Source of the DNA: Aureococcus anophagefferens | Taxonomy: Eukaryota; Sar; Pelagophyceae; Pelagomonadales; Pelagomonadaceae | NCBI RefSeq assembly: GCF_000186865.1 | Contig: NW_008705566.1 | Location: forward strand, 343,945 to 407,944 | Reading direction: 5' to 3' | Length of the DNA: 64,000 bases | In this document: one piece after another, positions 28,380-38,250 of the stretch | How positions within the stretch are numbered: position 1 is the stretch's first letter | How the letters are laid out: each line of letters opens with the position of its first letter | Notes under the pieces: model-generated | Seen by the model: the letters and a program-made list of their open reading frames with translations, nothing else | The model's database searches: none | Told to the model about the DNA's origin: nothing | Position numbers and translations under genes: made by a program

Positions 28380-30578
28380 ATGCTGCCGCCGGACCCGTGC
28401 ATCGAGGACTGGACGGGCCCCGGCCTGCCGCCGCGCTACCAGCTCCCCGGCGCGCCCATGTACCCCGACGGCGCGCCGTCGGTCTTCGTGACGGGCGGCA
28501 GCAGCGGCATCGGCTACGCGCTCTGCCGGTCGCTGGCCCTGGACCACGGCTTCCGCGTGTTCATGGGCTGCCGCGACGGCGACGCGGGGAGCCGCGCGGC
28601 GATGCGGGTCGAGGACGAGGGCGCGTACTGCGAGAACATCGAGATCGACGTCACGGACGACGACGCCTGCGAGACCGCGGCCGTCATGGTCCAGTCGTTC
28701 CTGGGCTTCGAGCCCCTGACGTGCCTCGTGAACTGCGCGGCGGTCGGCCACGCGACGTGCTCCGACGGCGCTAAAATCGTCGACGTCAACCTGCGCGGCG
28801 CGAAGCGCGTCTGCGACGCCTTCCTGCCCATCATGGACGAGCGCTTCGGCCGCGTCGTCAACGTCGGCGCGGGCGGCGGCGCGGGCTACGTGGAGACCTG
28901 CGAGGACGTCGCGCGCCGGCTCCTGACGTCGCCGGACGTGCGGTGGGACGACGTCGAGGCCTACGCCCGGGGCGCGCTCGCGGCGGAGGTCCACGACGAC
29001 CAGGGCTACGGCCTCTCCAAGGCCTGCCTGGCGGCGTTCACGCTCTGCCTCGCGCGCGAGCACCCGAAGATGCTCAGCGTGACGGCGCACCCGGGCGTCT
29101 GCGGCGGCACGAAGATGAACCCGGGCGCCGCCGACCGGACGGCCGAGGACGGCGCGAAGAGCGTCGCGTTCTGCCTGCTCGCGGAGCGCCTCAAGCTCGG
29201 CAACGGCTTCCTCTACGGGCCCGACGGCCTGCGGTCGCCGCTCTTCGCGGCGCGCGACGCCCTGTGTGGAAACCAACCACCGGTTTGGGTGGTCCTGACC
29301 AAACTTGAGAATTCTCTAGCTCGGTCAAATCGAAGTCGATTCGGCTGATTTTTGGACGGATCGATTGATCTTGTCGAGTTCTCGAAGCACAGCGAAAAGA
29401 CTTAGTCTGGTCCAAATCGTTCGATTACGCTCACGTTGAAGTCGGGTTGAAGATTTGGTTTCCACACAGGCGACGCCGGCGCGCCCGAGTACGCGGGGCC
29501 CGTCATGGCGCCGAAGCGGTCGCCGCGCGAGGCCGAGCGCGTCGCGCGCGCGCGCCAGGACGCCGAGGACGCGCGCAACGCGCTCCTCCTCGAGAAGGCG
29601 CGGCAGGACGCGGAGCAGGCCGAGCGCGCGCGCGCCGAGGCCGCGGCCGCGGACGACGCGGAGGTCGTCGAGCTGCTGCCGCCGGCGAAGGACGCGAGGT
29701 CCGCGGCGACGACGAAGCCCGCCGCGCCCGTGTCCTTCGACGCGGCCATGCGGGGCAAGCTGCTGCGGACACCGGCGCCCGCGGCGCCCGCGGCGCCCGC
29801 GGCGCCGCCGGAGCCGGAGTTCGCGGTCCCGGACGTCATCCCGGGCGTCCAGGAGGCCCTCGACGACATCGCGCACCTGCCCCAGATGCCGCTCGACGAG
29901 TTCGCGAGGACCGTCGAGTCCTATCGGACCGCGCTGCCGCCGCCCGGCGCGCCGCCGCCCGCCGCCGCGGCGCCCGCCGCCGCGGAGGAGCCGCCGCCCG
30001 CCGCGGAGGAGCCCCCGCCCGCCGCGCCGCCGGCGCCCGCCGAGGCCGAGGAGGCGCCCCGGGGCTGGTTCTTCCGGCGGTCGTCGAAGCGGGCGGACCC
30101 GAAATCCTTCGAGGCCGCGATGAAGGGCTCGATCCTCAAGAACCCGAGCGTCCTCGACCGGCCGCCGGAGCCGCCGACGCCGCCGCCGTCCGACGAGCCG
30201 ACGGCCGCCGAGGTCATGCGCGCCGAGCGGAGCCTCGACACGCTCGAGAAGATCGCGGGCCGGCTGCCGCTGAAGCCGCGCGCGCCGCGCGGCGACGACT
30301 GGGTGCCCAACCAGGGCCGGCCGAACGAGGAGCCGCCGCCGCCGAGCTTCGTCTCCGGCGAGCGCTGCCCGGAGACGACGGAGGCCGACGACGACGTCGA
30401 GCCCGCGGCGCCGCCGGAGGCGAAGGAGATCCCGCGCGGCCCCTTCTCCGGCCAGCCCGTCGGGGGCGGCGCGCCGCCGGACCCGGAGAAGGCCGCCGCG
30501 ACGCGCGCGGCCATCGCCGCGCTCGACCGGAGCCTCGGCCCCGCGCCGGGCGCGACGCGCCTCCCGCGGCCCGCGTAA
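28380..30578 (+). CDS. Short-chain dehydrogenase fused to a long disordered tail
   Basis: Exons 28380-29265 and 29470-30578 give 664 residues. Residues 30-290 are a short-chain dehydrogenase/reductase: VTGGSSGIGYALCRSLAL (TGxxxGIG cofactor loop), LVNCAAVGH (NNAG-like) and a displaced YGLSKACLA (YxxxK). The normal first residue of the catalytic pair therefore appears as Y with K four on. Introner splicing (A-L-C|D-A-G) carries the frame straight into a 350-residue Ala/Pro/Glu-rich segment. That segment contains two related motifs, SFDAAMRGKLLRTP and SFEAAMKGSILKNP. Without splicing the protein would stop inside the intron at 29348. Substrate unknown; the tail may bind a partner. Confidence 0.7.
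29262..29469 (+). mobile_element. Introner element, class 2, copy 2 (spliced as intron 29266-29469)
   Basis: A 208-bp element with a perfect 8-bp target duplication gcgacgcc (29254-29261, 29470-29477) and terminal inverted repeats ctgtgtggaaaccaa / ttggtttccacacag (15 of 15). The donor GT lies four bases inside the element and the acceptor is the terminal AG, so 12 nt are retained and frame is kept. The body is sense to the gene. Confidence 0.95.
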
Positions 30579-30585
30579 CCTGGAT

Positions 30586-31122
30586 TTACATCGTCGTGGG
30601 GTTGCAGGGGGCCGCGTCCACGGACGAGTGGAGCGTCGTGAGGATCTTCTCCTCGTAGGCGAATTCGTTGAGGACGATGTCGCAGCCCTCCTTCGACGCG
30701 CAGTAGAGGTTGCGGATGCCGCAGTAGTTGGACGCGTCGTCGGCGTAGGAGTGGCTCTGCGTCTCGCCGCAGGCCGTGACGACGCAGCCCGGCGGGTGCG
30801 CCTTGGACTTGGCCGAGAAGTCGATGTTCGTCGGTTTGAAGTAGAGGCCGAGCGCGTCGTCGCCGCGCGTGAGGCGGAGCGTCGTCCGCGCGCCCTGCTC
30901 GTCGCGGTCCGTCGGCGCGTCCTCGTCGCCCGTGATCTCGTAGCCGCCGTAGACGTGGACGCGCTCCTTCATCTCCGCCTTGACGGCCGCGCAGCTGTCG
31001 ACGGCGAAGGTCGTCTCCATCACGGTCTTCGAGTGGACGCTCGACCCCGAGCCGGGGCACATGTCGACGTAGGCGACGGCGCCGGGGGCCCCGAGGAGGG
31101 CCAGGAGCAGGGAGAGCTTCAT
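30586..31122 (-). CDS. Small secreted cysteine-containing protein, unknown
   Basis: A 178-residue protein from the ATG at 31122, with a signal peptide (MKLSLLLALLGAPGAVAYV). The mature part has about eight cysteines (DMCPGSGS, DSCAAVK, GCVVTACGE, NYCGIRNLYCASKEGCD), so it is probably disulfide-bonded. No family is recognised. It ends 7 bp from the stop of the convergent SDR gene. Confidence 0.6.
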   Translation of the reverse strand: MKLSLLLALLGAPGAVAYVDMCPGSGSSVHSKTVMETTFAVDSCAAVKAEMKERVHVYGGYEITGDEDAPTDRDEQGARTTLRLTRGDDALGLYFKPTNIDFSAKSKAHPPGCVVTACGETQSHSYADDASNYCGIRNLYCASKEGCDIVLNEFAYEEKILTTLHSSVDAAPCNPTTM

Positions 31123-31237
31123 GGTCGAGGACGGGACGGAGAATTTTGGGCACGACGAACAGGGGCTGCCCAAGGGAGAGCTTCACGGCCGAGGACAAGA
31201 CGGAGAGCTTGGGCACGACGAACAGAGCTGCCCGAGG
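31110..31237. repeat. 64-bp imperfect tandem duplication at the start of the small secreted gene
   Basis: The unit beginning gggagagcttcatggtcgag at 31110 recurs at 31174 as gggagagcttcacggccgag, with the following 45 bases also similar (gggcacgacgaacag in both). The second copy has lost the ATG (ATG to GTG on the minus strand). Confidence 0.8.
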
Positions 31238-31326
31238 ACCGTTCAGCGGCAACTTCTCATTCAACCATCGCAAACGGTCTCCACAAGCAGCACTGCTCCG
31301 CCTGCGCGGCGCCGCGCACGCGGGCC

Positions 31327-32859
31327 ATGAACACGCTCAACAAGCTCCAGGGCTACCTGGAGGAGAAGGTCATCGCGCCCGTGGGCCTGGACAACCTGGC
31401 GACGCCGGACGAGCCCGACGACGCGGCGCGCGCGGCGGCGGCGCGGCGCTTCGCGAAGACGGCCCTCGAGGAGTCGGCGCCGGACCTGACGGCGGCCACG
31501 GCCGACGACGTGCGCAACGAGCTGCTCGGCGCCGTCGCGGCCGCGCGGACGGCGGCGCCCGCGGCGCCGGCGCCGGAGCCGTCCGCGGGCGACGTCGCGC
31601 TCGTATCGGAGGTGCGCAAGCTCCGGAAGGAGGTCGGCTCGCTCGCCGTCGACCTCGAGGCGGCGGAGCGGGAGTGCGCGGACCGGCGCAAGGAGGCGAA
31701 CGACGTGCGGCGGGACCTCGCGGAGGCGCGGCGCGCGGTCGGCAACGAGGGCGCCGCGGGCCGCGAGCGCGAGGCCGCCTTAGCCGCGGACCTCGCGGAC
31801 GCGCGGCGCGCCGTGGAGAAGATGACGGCGCTGGCGACGGAGGCGAAGCGGAGCGAGGAGAAAGCCAGAACCGACGTCGAGGCCGAGCGGCGGCGCGCGG
31901 CCGACGCGGACGCGGCGCTCGCGGCCGAGCGCGAGCGCCTGTCGCGGCGCGAGCGGGATTTGGGCGCCGCGTCGGCGTCGTCGGGCCGGCGCGAGGCGGC
32001 CCTGACGTCCGAGGTCGCGGGCCTCGCGCGGGCGCTCGAGGAGTCGAGGCGCGCGCCCGCGCCGGCCGCGGCCGCGCCGGCCGCGTCCGAAGTCGCGGCG
32101 CTCCGCGCGCGCGCGGAGCGCGCGGAGGCGTCGCTCCGGACCGAGCGCGCGGCGCGCGCCGCCGCCGACGGCGGCGGCGACGCCGTCGCGCGCGGCGTCG
32201 CCGAGGCCCTCGAGGCCGCGCGCGAGGCCGCGGCGGCCGCGACGCGGGAGAAGGACGCGCTCGCGGCTGAGCTCGCGGACGCGGCGGCGGCGCGCGCGGA
32301 CGCGGACCGGCGGAGCGCCGACGACCGCGAGGGCCTCGAGGCGCGCGTGCGGACCCTGGGCGCGCGGCTCGAGACCGCGGAGAAGCGCGCGGCGGCGCCG
32401 AGCGCGCGCGAGCCCGGCGGCGAGAACCGCACGGCGCTCGCGGCGCAGATCCTCAAGAAGCAGGCGCTGCTCGACGACGCCCTCGCGGCGAAGCGGGCGT
32501 TGGACGGCCGCCTGAGCGCCGCGCGCCGCGACAACGACGCGCTCCGCGCGCGGCTCGACGGCTTGCGCGACGACGGCATGGACCCCGCGGGGCCCCGGCG
32601 CCTCAAGCAGACGCTCAAGATGCACCGGGCCCACCCGGCGTCGGCCCAGTACAAGGTCGGCGGCTTCCTCGACGACGTCGACCAGTTCATGGTCCGGACG
32701 CTGCGCCTCCTGAACAGCGCGCCCGTCTTCCGCCTCGTCTTCTTCACCTACCTCGTCCTCCACCACGTCTACATGTTCCTCGTCATCTGCTTCCACCAGC
32801 GGCACCTCGAGCAGCACCACGGCGACGACGCGGCGCGGCCGAACCTGCGCGGGGGCTAG
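31327..32859 (+). CDS. Golgin-84/GOLGA5-like coiled-coil protein with C-terminal membrane anchor
   Basis: A 510-residue protein. Residues 90-410 are continuous coiled coil rich in Ala, Arg and Glu. The tail FLDDVDQFMVRTLRLLNSAP, followed by FRLVFFTYLVLHHVYMFLVI and a short lumenal end, resembles the single C-terminal transmembrane anchor of golgin-84. The N-terminal NKLQGYLEEKV is also golgin-like. Expected role: vesicle tethering at the Golgi rim. Sequence composition bias makes the coiled-coil part uninformative, so the call rests on the tail. Confidence 0.7.
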   Translation: MNTLNKLQGYLEEKVIAPVGLDNLATPDEPDDAARAAAARRFAKTALEESAPDLTAATADDVRNELLGAVAAARTAAPAAPAPEPSAGDVALVSEVRKLRKEVGSLAVDLEAAERECADRRKEANDVRRDLAEARRAVGNEGAAGREREAALAADLADARRAVEKMTALATEAKRSEEKARTDVEAERRRAADADAALAAERERLSRRERDLGAASASSGRREAALTSEVAGLARALEESRRAPAPAAAAPAASEVAALRARAERAEASLRTERAARAAADGGGDAVARGVAEALEAAREAAAAATREKDALAAELADAAAARADADRRSADDREGLEARVRTLGARLETAEKRAAAPSAREPGGENRTALAAQILKKQALLDDALAAKRALDGRLSAARRDNDALRARLDGLRDDGMDPAGPRRLKQTLKMHRAHPASAQYKVGGFLDDVDQFMVRTLRLLNSAPVFRLVFFTYLVLHHVYMFLVICFHQRHLEQHHGDDAARPNLRGG

Positions 32860-33012
32860 TAAAATGGCGAAATTCGCACTTTATATCTTCAACAACCGCT
32901 TGGCCAGACATAAAACCCGTTGCTAGGCAGCCCTCGTCGGTTCCTGCCCTGTCCGTCGGCCGCGCGTCGCGTCTCCGCCATAACTCTTCGCGCCGCCGCC
33001 GCTCGCTAGACC

Positions 33013-34504
33013 ATGCCCGAGGCGGACTACCGCACGGTGGAGAAGCTCGGCAAGGGCGCCTTCTCCCAGGTCTACAAGGTCGAGCGCCGCGCCGACAATG
33101 CCATGCGCGGCACCGGCGCCCGCGGGGGCGGCGACGCCGCGACGCCGCCGCCGCGCGCCCGCGCCGACCGCGGCTGCCCCAGGTACGCGTGCAAGCGCAT
33201 CGACATCTCGAAGATGCAGAAGAACGAGATCGCGGACGCCGTGAACGAGATCCGCGTGCTCGCGTCGATCCGCCACCCGTTCATCGTCGGCTTCTACGAC
33301 TCGTTCCTCGCGAAGCGCGAGCGCGAGCTCTGGATCGTCATGGAGATCTGCGCCTGCGGCGACCTCGCCTCCAAGGTCGAGCGCTACCGCAAGAAGCGCA
33401 AGCGCGCCGCCCGCGCGCTACCCGGCCGCGCCGCGGCCCTCAACCCCCCCGCCGCCGCGCAGGTACATGGACGAGCGCGTCGTCTGGAGCCACCTCATCC
33501 AGATGGCCGAGGGCCTCAACTGCCTCCACGAGCAGAGCATCGTCCACCGCGACCTCAAGGCCGCGAACATCTTCCTCGCGGAGGACGGCTCCGTGAAGAT
33601 CGGCGACCTCAACGTGTCGAAGCGCATGAAGCAGGGCAACCTGCTGCGCACGCAGATCGGCACGCCCTACTACATGTCGCCCGAGGTCTGGCTCAACAAG
33701 CCCTACGGCATGTCGAGTGACATCTGGGCGCTCGGCTGCCTCGTCTACGAGCTCTGCGCGCTGCGGCCGCCCTTCGTGGGCAACACCTTCGCCCAGCTCA
33801 AGCAGGGCGTGCTCGTCGGCAAGTACCCCGCCGTGCCCCGCGCCTTCTCCTACGAGATGAGCGCCATGATCGCGAAGATGGTCCGCGTGAACGCGCGCGA
33901 GCGGCCGTCCGTGAAGCAGATCCTCGGCTCCGAGGACGTCAAGGCGCGCAAGGCGAGCGACTGGTACAAGGAGCCCGCGGCCATGCCCCGCCAGGCGTCT
34001 CAGGGCAAGCAGCAGCTCATGGACACCATCGTCGTGCCCCACCACATCCGCAACCTCCAGAAGGAGCTGCCGAAGCCGTGCTTCCCCGACACGCGGCCGA
34101 ACTCGCCCGAGGTCTGGCCCGTCGGCGCCGAGGGCCCCAGCGGCGCGCCCCGCGACCAGGCCGTCGCCCAGAAGGCCGCCAACGACAAGGACCGGGGCGG
34201 CCGGGCGCCGCCCACGGACCGCGCGCCCGGGACCGCGATGCCCATCCAGCCCAAGGGCTCCGCGGCGCAGCTCCACGCGGAGCACCGCGCGCCGGCGCCG
34301 AGCCAGAACCCCTACCGCCAGCCGAGCGTGAACAAGTACGCCGGCGGCTACGGCCAGCCCAGCCGCGGGCCCAACGTCAAGACCGCGGCCTCGGCCTACG
34401 GCGGCGCCGCGGCCCCGCCGCGCAAGCCCCTCGCGAGCCAGGCCTCGAACCGCAACCGCGCCGCCGGCTACAACCGCCGGTCCAGCGGCTACGGCTACCG
34501 CTAG
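33013..34504 (+). CDS. NEK-like (NIMA-related) protein kinase
   Basis: Proposed exons 33013-33104, 33183-33401 and 33463-34504 give about 450 residues. Kinase landmarks are LGKGAFSQVYKV (glycine loop), YACKRIDI (VAIK lysine), IVHRDLKAANIFLAEDG (catalytic loop), IGDLNVSK (DLN instead of DFG), IGTPYYMSPEVW (activation loop and APE-like) and SSDIWALGCLVYEL. GTPYYMSPE and the DLN variant fit NEK-type kinases. The 61-bp second interruption must be removed to keep frame. Both interruptions lack GT donors and look like GC-AG introns (AT|GCGCGG and AA|GCGCGC, each ending CAG|GTAC). The C-terminal 190 residues are disordered and basic. Likely a cell-cycle or ciliary kinase. Confidence 0.8.
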
Positions 34505-34762
34505 GCGCGCGAGCGCCCCGAACGGCAGTCGCCCGACCGGCCGCGCCGCCGAAGGCCCGGCGGCGCGCCGCGACGCGCGCGCCAGACACCGCCGCCCACT
34601 CCCGACCGCGTCCCGCGGGGCGGGCGCGAGAAGATCGCTCCCGCGCCGCTTTTCCTCCTCCCCGCACGAACCTCCATTCGCATTCTTCGTCTGAGCTCAT
34701 TATTCTTAGTGGTATTGGTTCTGCGGGGGCGACATTGCGGGGATTCGGCGCCGCGGGCGGAC

Positions 34763-36937
34763 CTAGCCACCCTTCCTCTTCAACGACGGCGGCGGCGGCT
34801 TGTGGATCGACTTCCGGCTGTGGTCGGTGCCAATCCAGGCGACGGCGACGTGGACGTCCTCGGGCGAGTCGCGGCACGTCGCTTTGGGCCGCGCGCCGAT
34901 GAGGATGATTTCGACGTGGTCGTGCGCGACCATCTGTTTGCCGCCCGGGAGGAGCGTCTTGTCGCGGCACGACGCCTCGTCGAGCGTCGAGTTCGCCTCG
35001 TACAGGTCGCAGCGGCGGACGACCATGTTGTGGACGTTCGTCGCCGCGGAGCGGATCTCGAGCACCTTCGTGCGGCCCGGCCGGAGCCAGAGGTCGCGGC
35101 GCGCGAGGCACGGCGCGCGGTCCGCGATGACGGCGACGCGCGTGTCGTTGCCCCGGAGCTCCGCGGCGCGCGCGGCCGTGAGGCTCGCGCCGACGTTCCG
35201 CAGGAGGAACTCGTGCTCGCGCGGGAATTCGTCCGTGAGGCGCTGCCACAGGGACTGGGGCGCGCGCCCCGCGGCGGCGAGGTCCACCGTCGGGTCGACG
35301 ACGCGCGCGAAGTCCTTGCGGCCGTTGACGGCGACGAAGAGGCCGCCGGACACGTGGAGCGCCTCCGGGAGCTGCCGGCTCGCGCAGGGGTTCGACCGGT
35401 TCTGCACGAGCCCCGCGACGGCGTCGGCGACGGGCGCGAGGAGGTGCGGGTAGAGGTTCAGCATCGCCTGGTGGTAGGGCTTGCGGCCGAGGATCGCCGA
35501 CATGGGCAGCGTGCGCTCGTCCTCCGTGCCGCGCTCGCTGCCCGCCCAGTACGCCTTCCGGGGCACGGCGAACTGCTGGCCCGTCGCCGTCGCGCAGTAG
35601 GGCACGAGGCCGAAGAACTGGACGCGGTAGGGGTCGTGCGGCGGCGCGGGCCAGGGCGACCACGTCGACGTGCGGTCGTGGAAGGCCTGCTTCCAGGAGA
35701 AGCGCGCGCCGCGGCCGTCGTAGGGGAACGCGGACCCGACGGCCCGGAGGGGCACGAGGACCTGCCACGCGAGGTAGGCGAGCGCGAGGGCGCGCCAGCC
35801 GCCCGGGGGCCCGCCGGCGAGCTGGGCGAAGAACGGGGGCTCGCCGCGGGCGGCGAAGGTCCGCGACTCGCCCTCTGCGTCCTCGACCCGCACCTTGAGG
35901 CGCGCCTCGCCGTGGAGCGGCGCGAGGGCGACCTCGCCTAGAAAGAGCACGCGGTGGCGGAACCGGGACACGATCCACTCGCCCCGGCGCGGGTCCACGG
36001 CCGACGTGAGCTCGAAGAAGACGTAGAACAGGACGTGGAAGAATTCGCGCGAGTCGCCTGGTCCGAACCGAGTCGAGGCGCTGCGGAAGAAGCCCCGGGC
36101 GACCATGTCGACGCGCCACTCTTCGGGGACGACGCCCAGGATGCTCAGGCACATGCAGAAGTCGAGGAGGCACGACGCGCACGCGAGCGCCGGGTAGATC
36201 CAGTCCGGGCCGGCCGTCCAGGGCACGAGAAAGTGCTCGGCCATCTTCGGCCACATGTGCGCGTCGATGCGGCCGCTCAGGAAGTCGCCGTGGAGCTTCC
36301 AGAGAAAGCCCCAGCCGTAGAAGACGAGGAACTGGCCCCGGATCGCGCGCAGGACCCAGATCTTCCGCGCGTCGGAGGCCTTGGGGATCTTCAGCGCGGG
36401 GAAGGTCCGCCCCGTCCAGTCGTCGACGGACCAGTCGTCGGCCGCGCCGGAGAGGGCCGCGAGGAAGAGCAGGAGGCAGAAGAGGTAGCCGGCGTCGGTG
36501 AACGTCGCGGCCGTGAGGAAGAACTGGCGCGCGAAGAGCACGGCGAAGAGGGGCGCCGTCGCGGGGAAGGCGACGCCCGCGGCGCAGAGCGCGCCGAGCT
36601 CGACGCCGCGAAGATGGTTCGCGGCGGCCGCCTCGTCCGTCGTCGGCGCGTAGGACTGGAGCCACGCCAGCAGCGGGTAGCGGAACGCGCGGTCGATGCC
36701 CGCCGAGTGCGGGCCGGGCAGGTCGAGCGTGCCGTGCGTGCGCATGCGCGAGAACTCGAGCGCGGCCCAAAGGTAGAGGACGACCCGGAACAGCGCCAGG
36801 CGCGCGCCGCGCGTCGCGGCGACCTCGAGCGCGTCCTTCCTCGGGTCAACCGAGCCGCGCTGCACGACCGGCGGGGGGCGCACGCGGCTTGGGCGGTTCT
36901 TGCGCTTCGGGTGGTCGGGCGGAAAGGTCACCGCCAT
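34763..36937 (-). CDS. Vitamin K-dependent gamma-carboxylase-like (HTTM) membrane protein
   Basis: A 724-residue protein from the ATG at 36937 (MAVTFPPDHP). It has several hydrophobic segments in the first 330 residues (LFAVLFARQFFLTAATF, LFCLLLFLAALSGA, FLVFYGWGFLWKLHGDF) and a soluble C-terminal half with RFSWKQAFHDRTSTW. The arrangement of an HTTM bundle followed by a lumenal domain with QVLVPLRAVGSAFPYDG is that of vitamin K-dependent gamma-carboxylases and their homologues. Whether it carboxylates glutamate with phylloquinone or menaquinone derivatives, or does something else, cannot be told; microbial homologues have diverse roles. Confidence 0.75.
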   Translation of the reverse strand: MAVTFPPDHPKRKNRPSRVRPPPVVQRGSVDPRKDALEVAATRGARLALFRVVLYLWAALEFSRMRTHGTLDLPGPHSAGIDRAFRYPLLAWLQSYAPTTDEAAAANHLRGVELGALCAAGVAFPATAPLFAVLFARQFFLTAATFTDAGYLFCLLLFLAALSGAADDWSVDDWTGRTFPALKIPKASDARKIWVLRAIRGQFLVFYGWGFLWKLHGDFLSGRIDAHMWPKMAEHFLVPWTAGPDWIYPALACASCLLDFCMCLSILGVVPEEWRVDMVARGFFRSASTRFGPGDSREFFHVLFYVFFELTSAVDPRRGEWIVSRFRHRVLFLGEVALAPLHGEARLKVRVEDAEGESRTFAARGEPPFFAQLAGGPPGGWRALALAYLAWQVLVPLRAVGSAFPYDGRGARFSWKQAFHDRTSTWSPWPAPPHDPYRVQFFGLVPYCATATGQQFAVPRKAYWAGSERGTEDERTLPMSAILGRKPYHQAMLNLYPHLLAPVADAVAGLVQNRSNPCASRQLPEALHVSGGLFVAVNGRKDFARVVDPTVDLAAAGRAPQSLWQRLTDEFPREHEFLLRNVGASLTAARAAELRGNDTRVAVIADRAPCLARRDLWLRPGRTKVLEIRSAATNVHNMVVRRCDLYEANSTLDEASCRDKTLLPGGKQMVAHDHVEIILIGARPKATCRDSPEDVHVAVAWIGTDHSRKSIHKPPPPSLKRKGG

Positions 36938-37259
36938 CGTTTTGAGGGGGGTTACACTGAGCGGTCGCTTGAACGAGCGTCGAGTCCTCCTCTCGCACAG
37001 CGCTCGTTGACGACGTCTGAGATGCGACGAACGCTCACGAACGCTCTCGGCGACGGAGCAGCGGTCGATCACACTACGCACCGCGTCGAGGTGCAAAGTG
37101 TCGACGAGTCGCTGAGAATCGAGGCCTGCTCGTGCAGCAAGTCAAACTCACGGACCGAGGCCTGGACAGCCGCCGTCTCGCGCGCCGCCGGCGCGAAGCG
37201 ACCTTCTTCGTGCGCGCCCGATTACGTCCCTCGCGCGCTGCGCCCCGGCCGCCGCCGCC
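36938..37259. other. Non-coding interval
   Basis: About 320 bases between the carboxylase start and the light-harvesting stop. No gene is supported. The first 80 bases upstream of 36937 are the likely carboxylase promoter; the remainder is the 3' flank of the light-harvesting gene. Confidence 0.5.
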
Positions 37260-37973
37260 CTAGATGCCCGAGAGGTGCCAGTTCGCGGCGAAGGGCTCCG
37301 TGGGGAGGCCGCCCGTGTAGTCCGGGAAGAAGTTGAGGAGGGGCACGGAGCCGTCGGTCTTCCAGGCGGAGACGAGGCCGGCGACGCCGAACATGGCGGC
37401 GCGGCCGTTCTGGAGCTCGACGAGGCGGCCGCGCGCCTTCGTCGCGTCGTCCCACTTCTTCATGGACCCGACGGGGTCCCAGAGGGAGTAGGTCTTCGCG
37501 ACGGGGTCGAAGTTGACCTCGCCGACCTTGCCGCCCATGAGGTAGTGGGGCTTCTGGATCTCCGTGCAGAGCTCCATGAGGCCCACCCAGGCGATGATCT
37601 GGTACTTGCCGTAGAGCGGCACGTTGTCCCACGTGTCGAGCGGCGTCGCGCCGACGCAGCTCTTGAAGGTGACGCCGGGGGCGATGTTGCCGGGGAAGAC
37701 CCAGCCGTTGGCCTGGAGCACCATGCCCACGAAGGCCGCCATGGCCACGCGGCAGTGCTTGAGCTCCGCCGCGCGGTACCACTCGAGCGTGGGACCGAAC
37801 TGCGTCGTGTCGGCGAGATTGAGCGGGTCCCAATTGCCGAGGGGCACCTGGCCGCCCTCGAGTCCATCGAGCGGCGAAGCCTTCAGGGCACTCGCCGAAA
37901 CCTTGGGCGCGACGGGCGCGACGTAGGCGCCGGCGGTGCCCGCGAGGGCGAGGAGCGCAGCAAATCGAGCCAT
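37260..37973 (-). CDS. Fucoxanthin chlorophyll a/c-binding light-harvesting protein
   Basis: A 237-residue protein. The N-terminus has a signal peptide then GAYVAPVAP, a variant of the ASAFAP plastid-targeting junction with Tyr where Phe is usual. The mature part has the chlorophyll-binding helices: EWYRAAELKHCRVAMAAFVG (ExxHxR-type, here ELKHCRVAM) and ARGRLVELQNGRAAMFGVAG (ELxxGRxAM). The short length and these helices fit the FCP/LHCF-LHCR family of stramenopile plastids, where it would collect light for the photosystems. It is divergent from the gene at 38251. Confidence 0.9.
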   Translation of the reverse strand: MARFAALLALAGTAGAYVAPVAPKVSASALKASPLDGLEGGQVPLGNWDPLNLADTTQFGPTLEWYRAAELKHCRVAMAAFVGMVLQANGWVFPGNIAPGVTFKSCVGATPLDTWDNVPLYGKYQIIAWVGLMELCTEIQKPHYLMGGKVGEVNFDPVAKTYSLWDPVGSMKKWDDATKARGRLVELQNGRAAMFGVAGLVSAWKTDGSVPLLNFFPDYTGGLPTEPFAANWHLSGI

Positions 37974-38250
37974 TGTGTGCCTGCGAGGCGGACGCGTGAA
38001 TTTTTTTGCACACGGATCTCAGCGCGCATCCCGGCGGGGCACGCGACGGCTATGGGCGGCGCGCGCGCTGCCGGGGCCACACGGCGCGCGCGGAGACGGG
38101 TCCATCGGCTCACCTCGCAATTGGTTGAGCTCGACGATCCTGGATTTGCGGCGCCTCAGGCCGACGTTGACGAGAATGTTGACGTTCCAAGCCACTGCGA
38201 CCTCCTGGGCCACGGGCTGCATGGGCTGATCCTCCATCGCTGCCCACACG

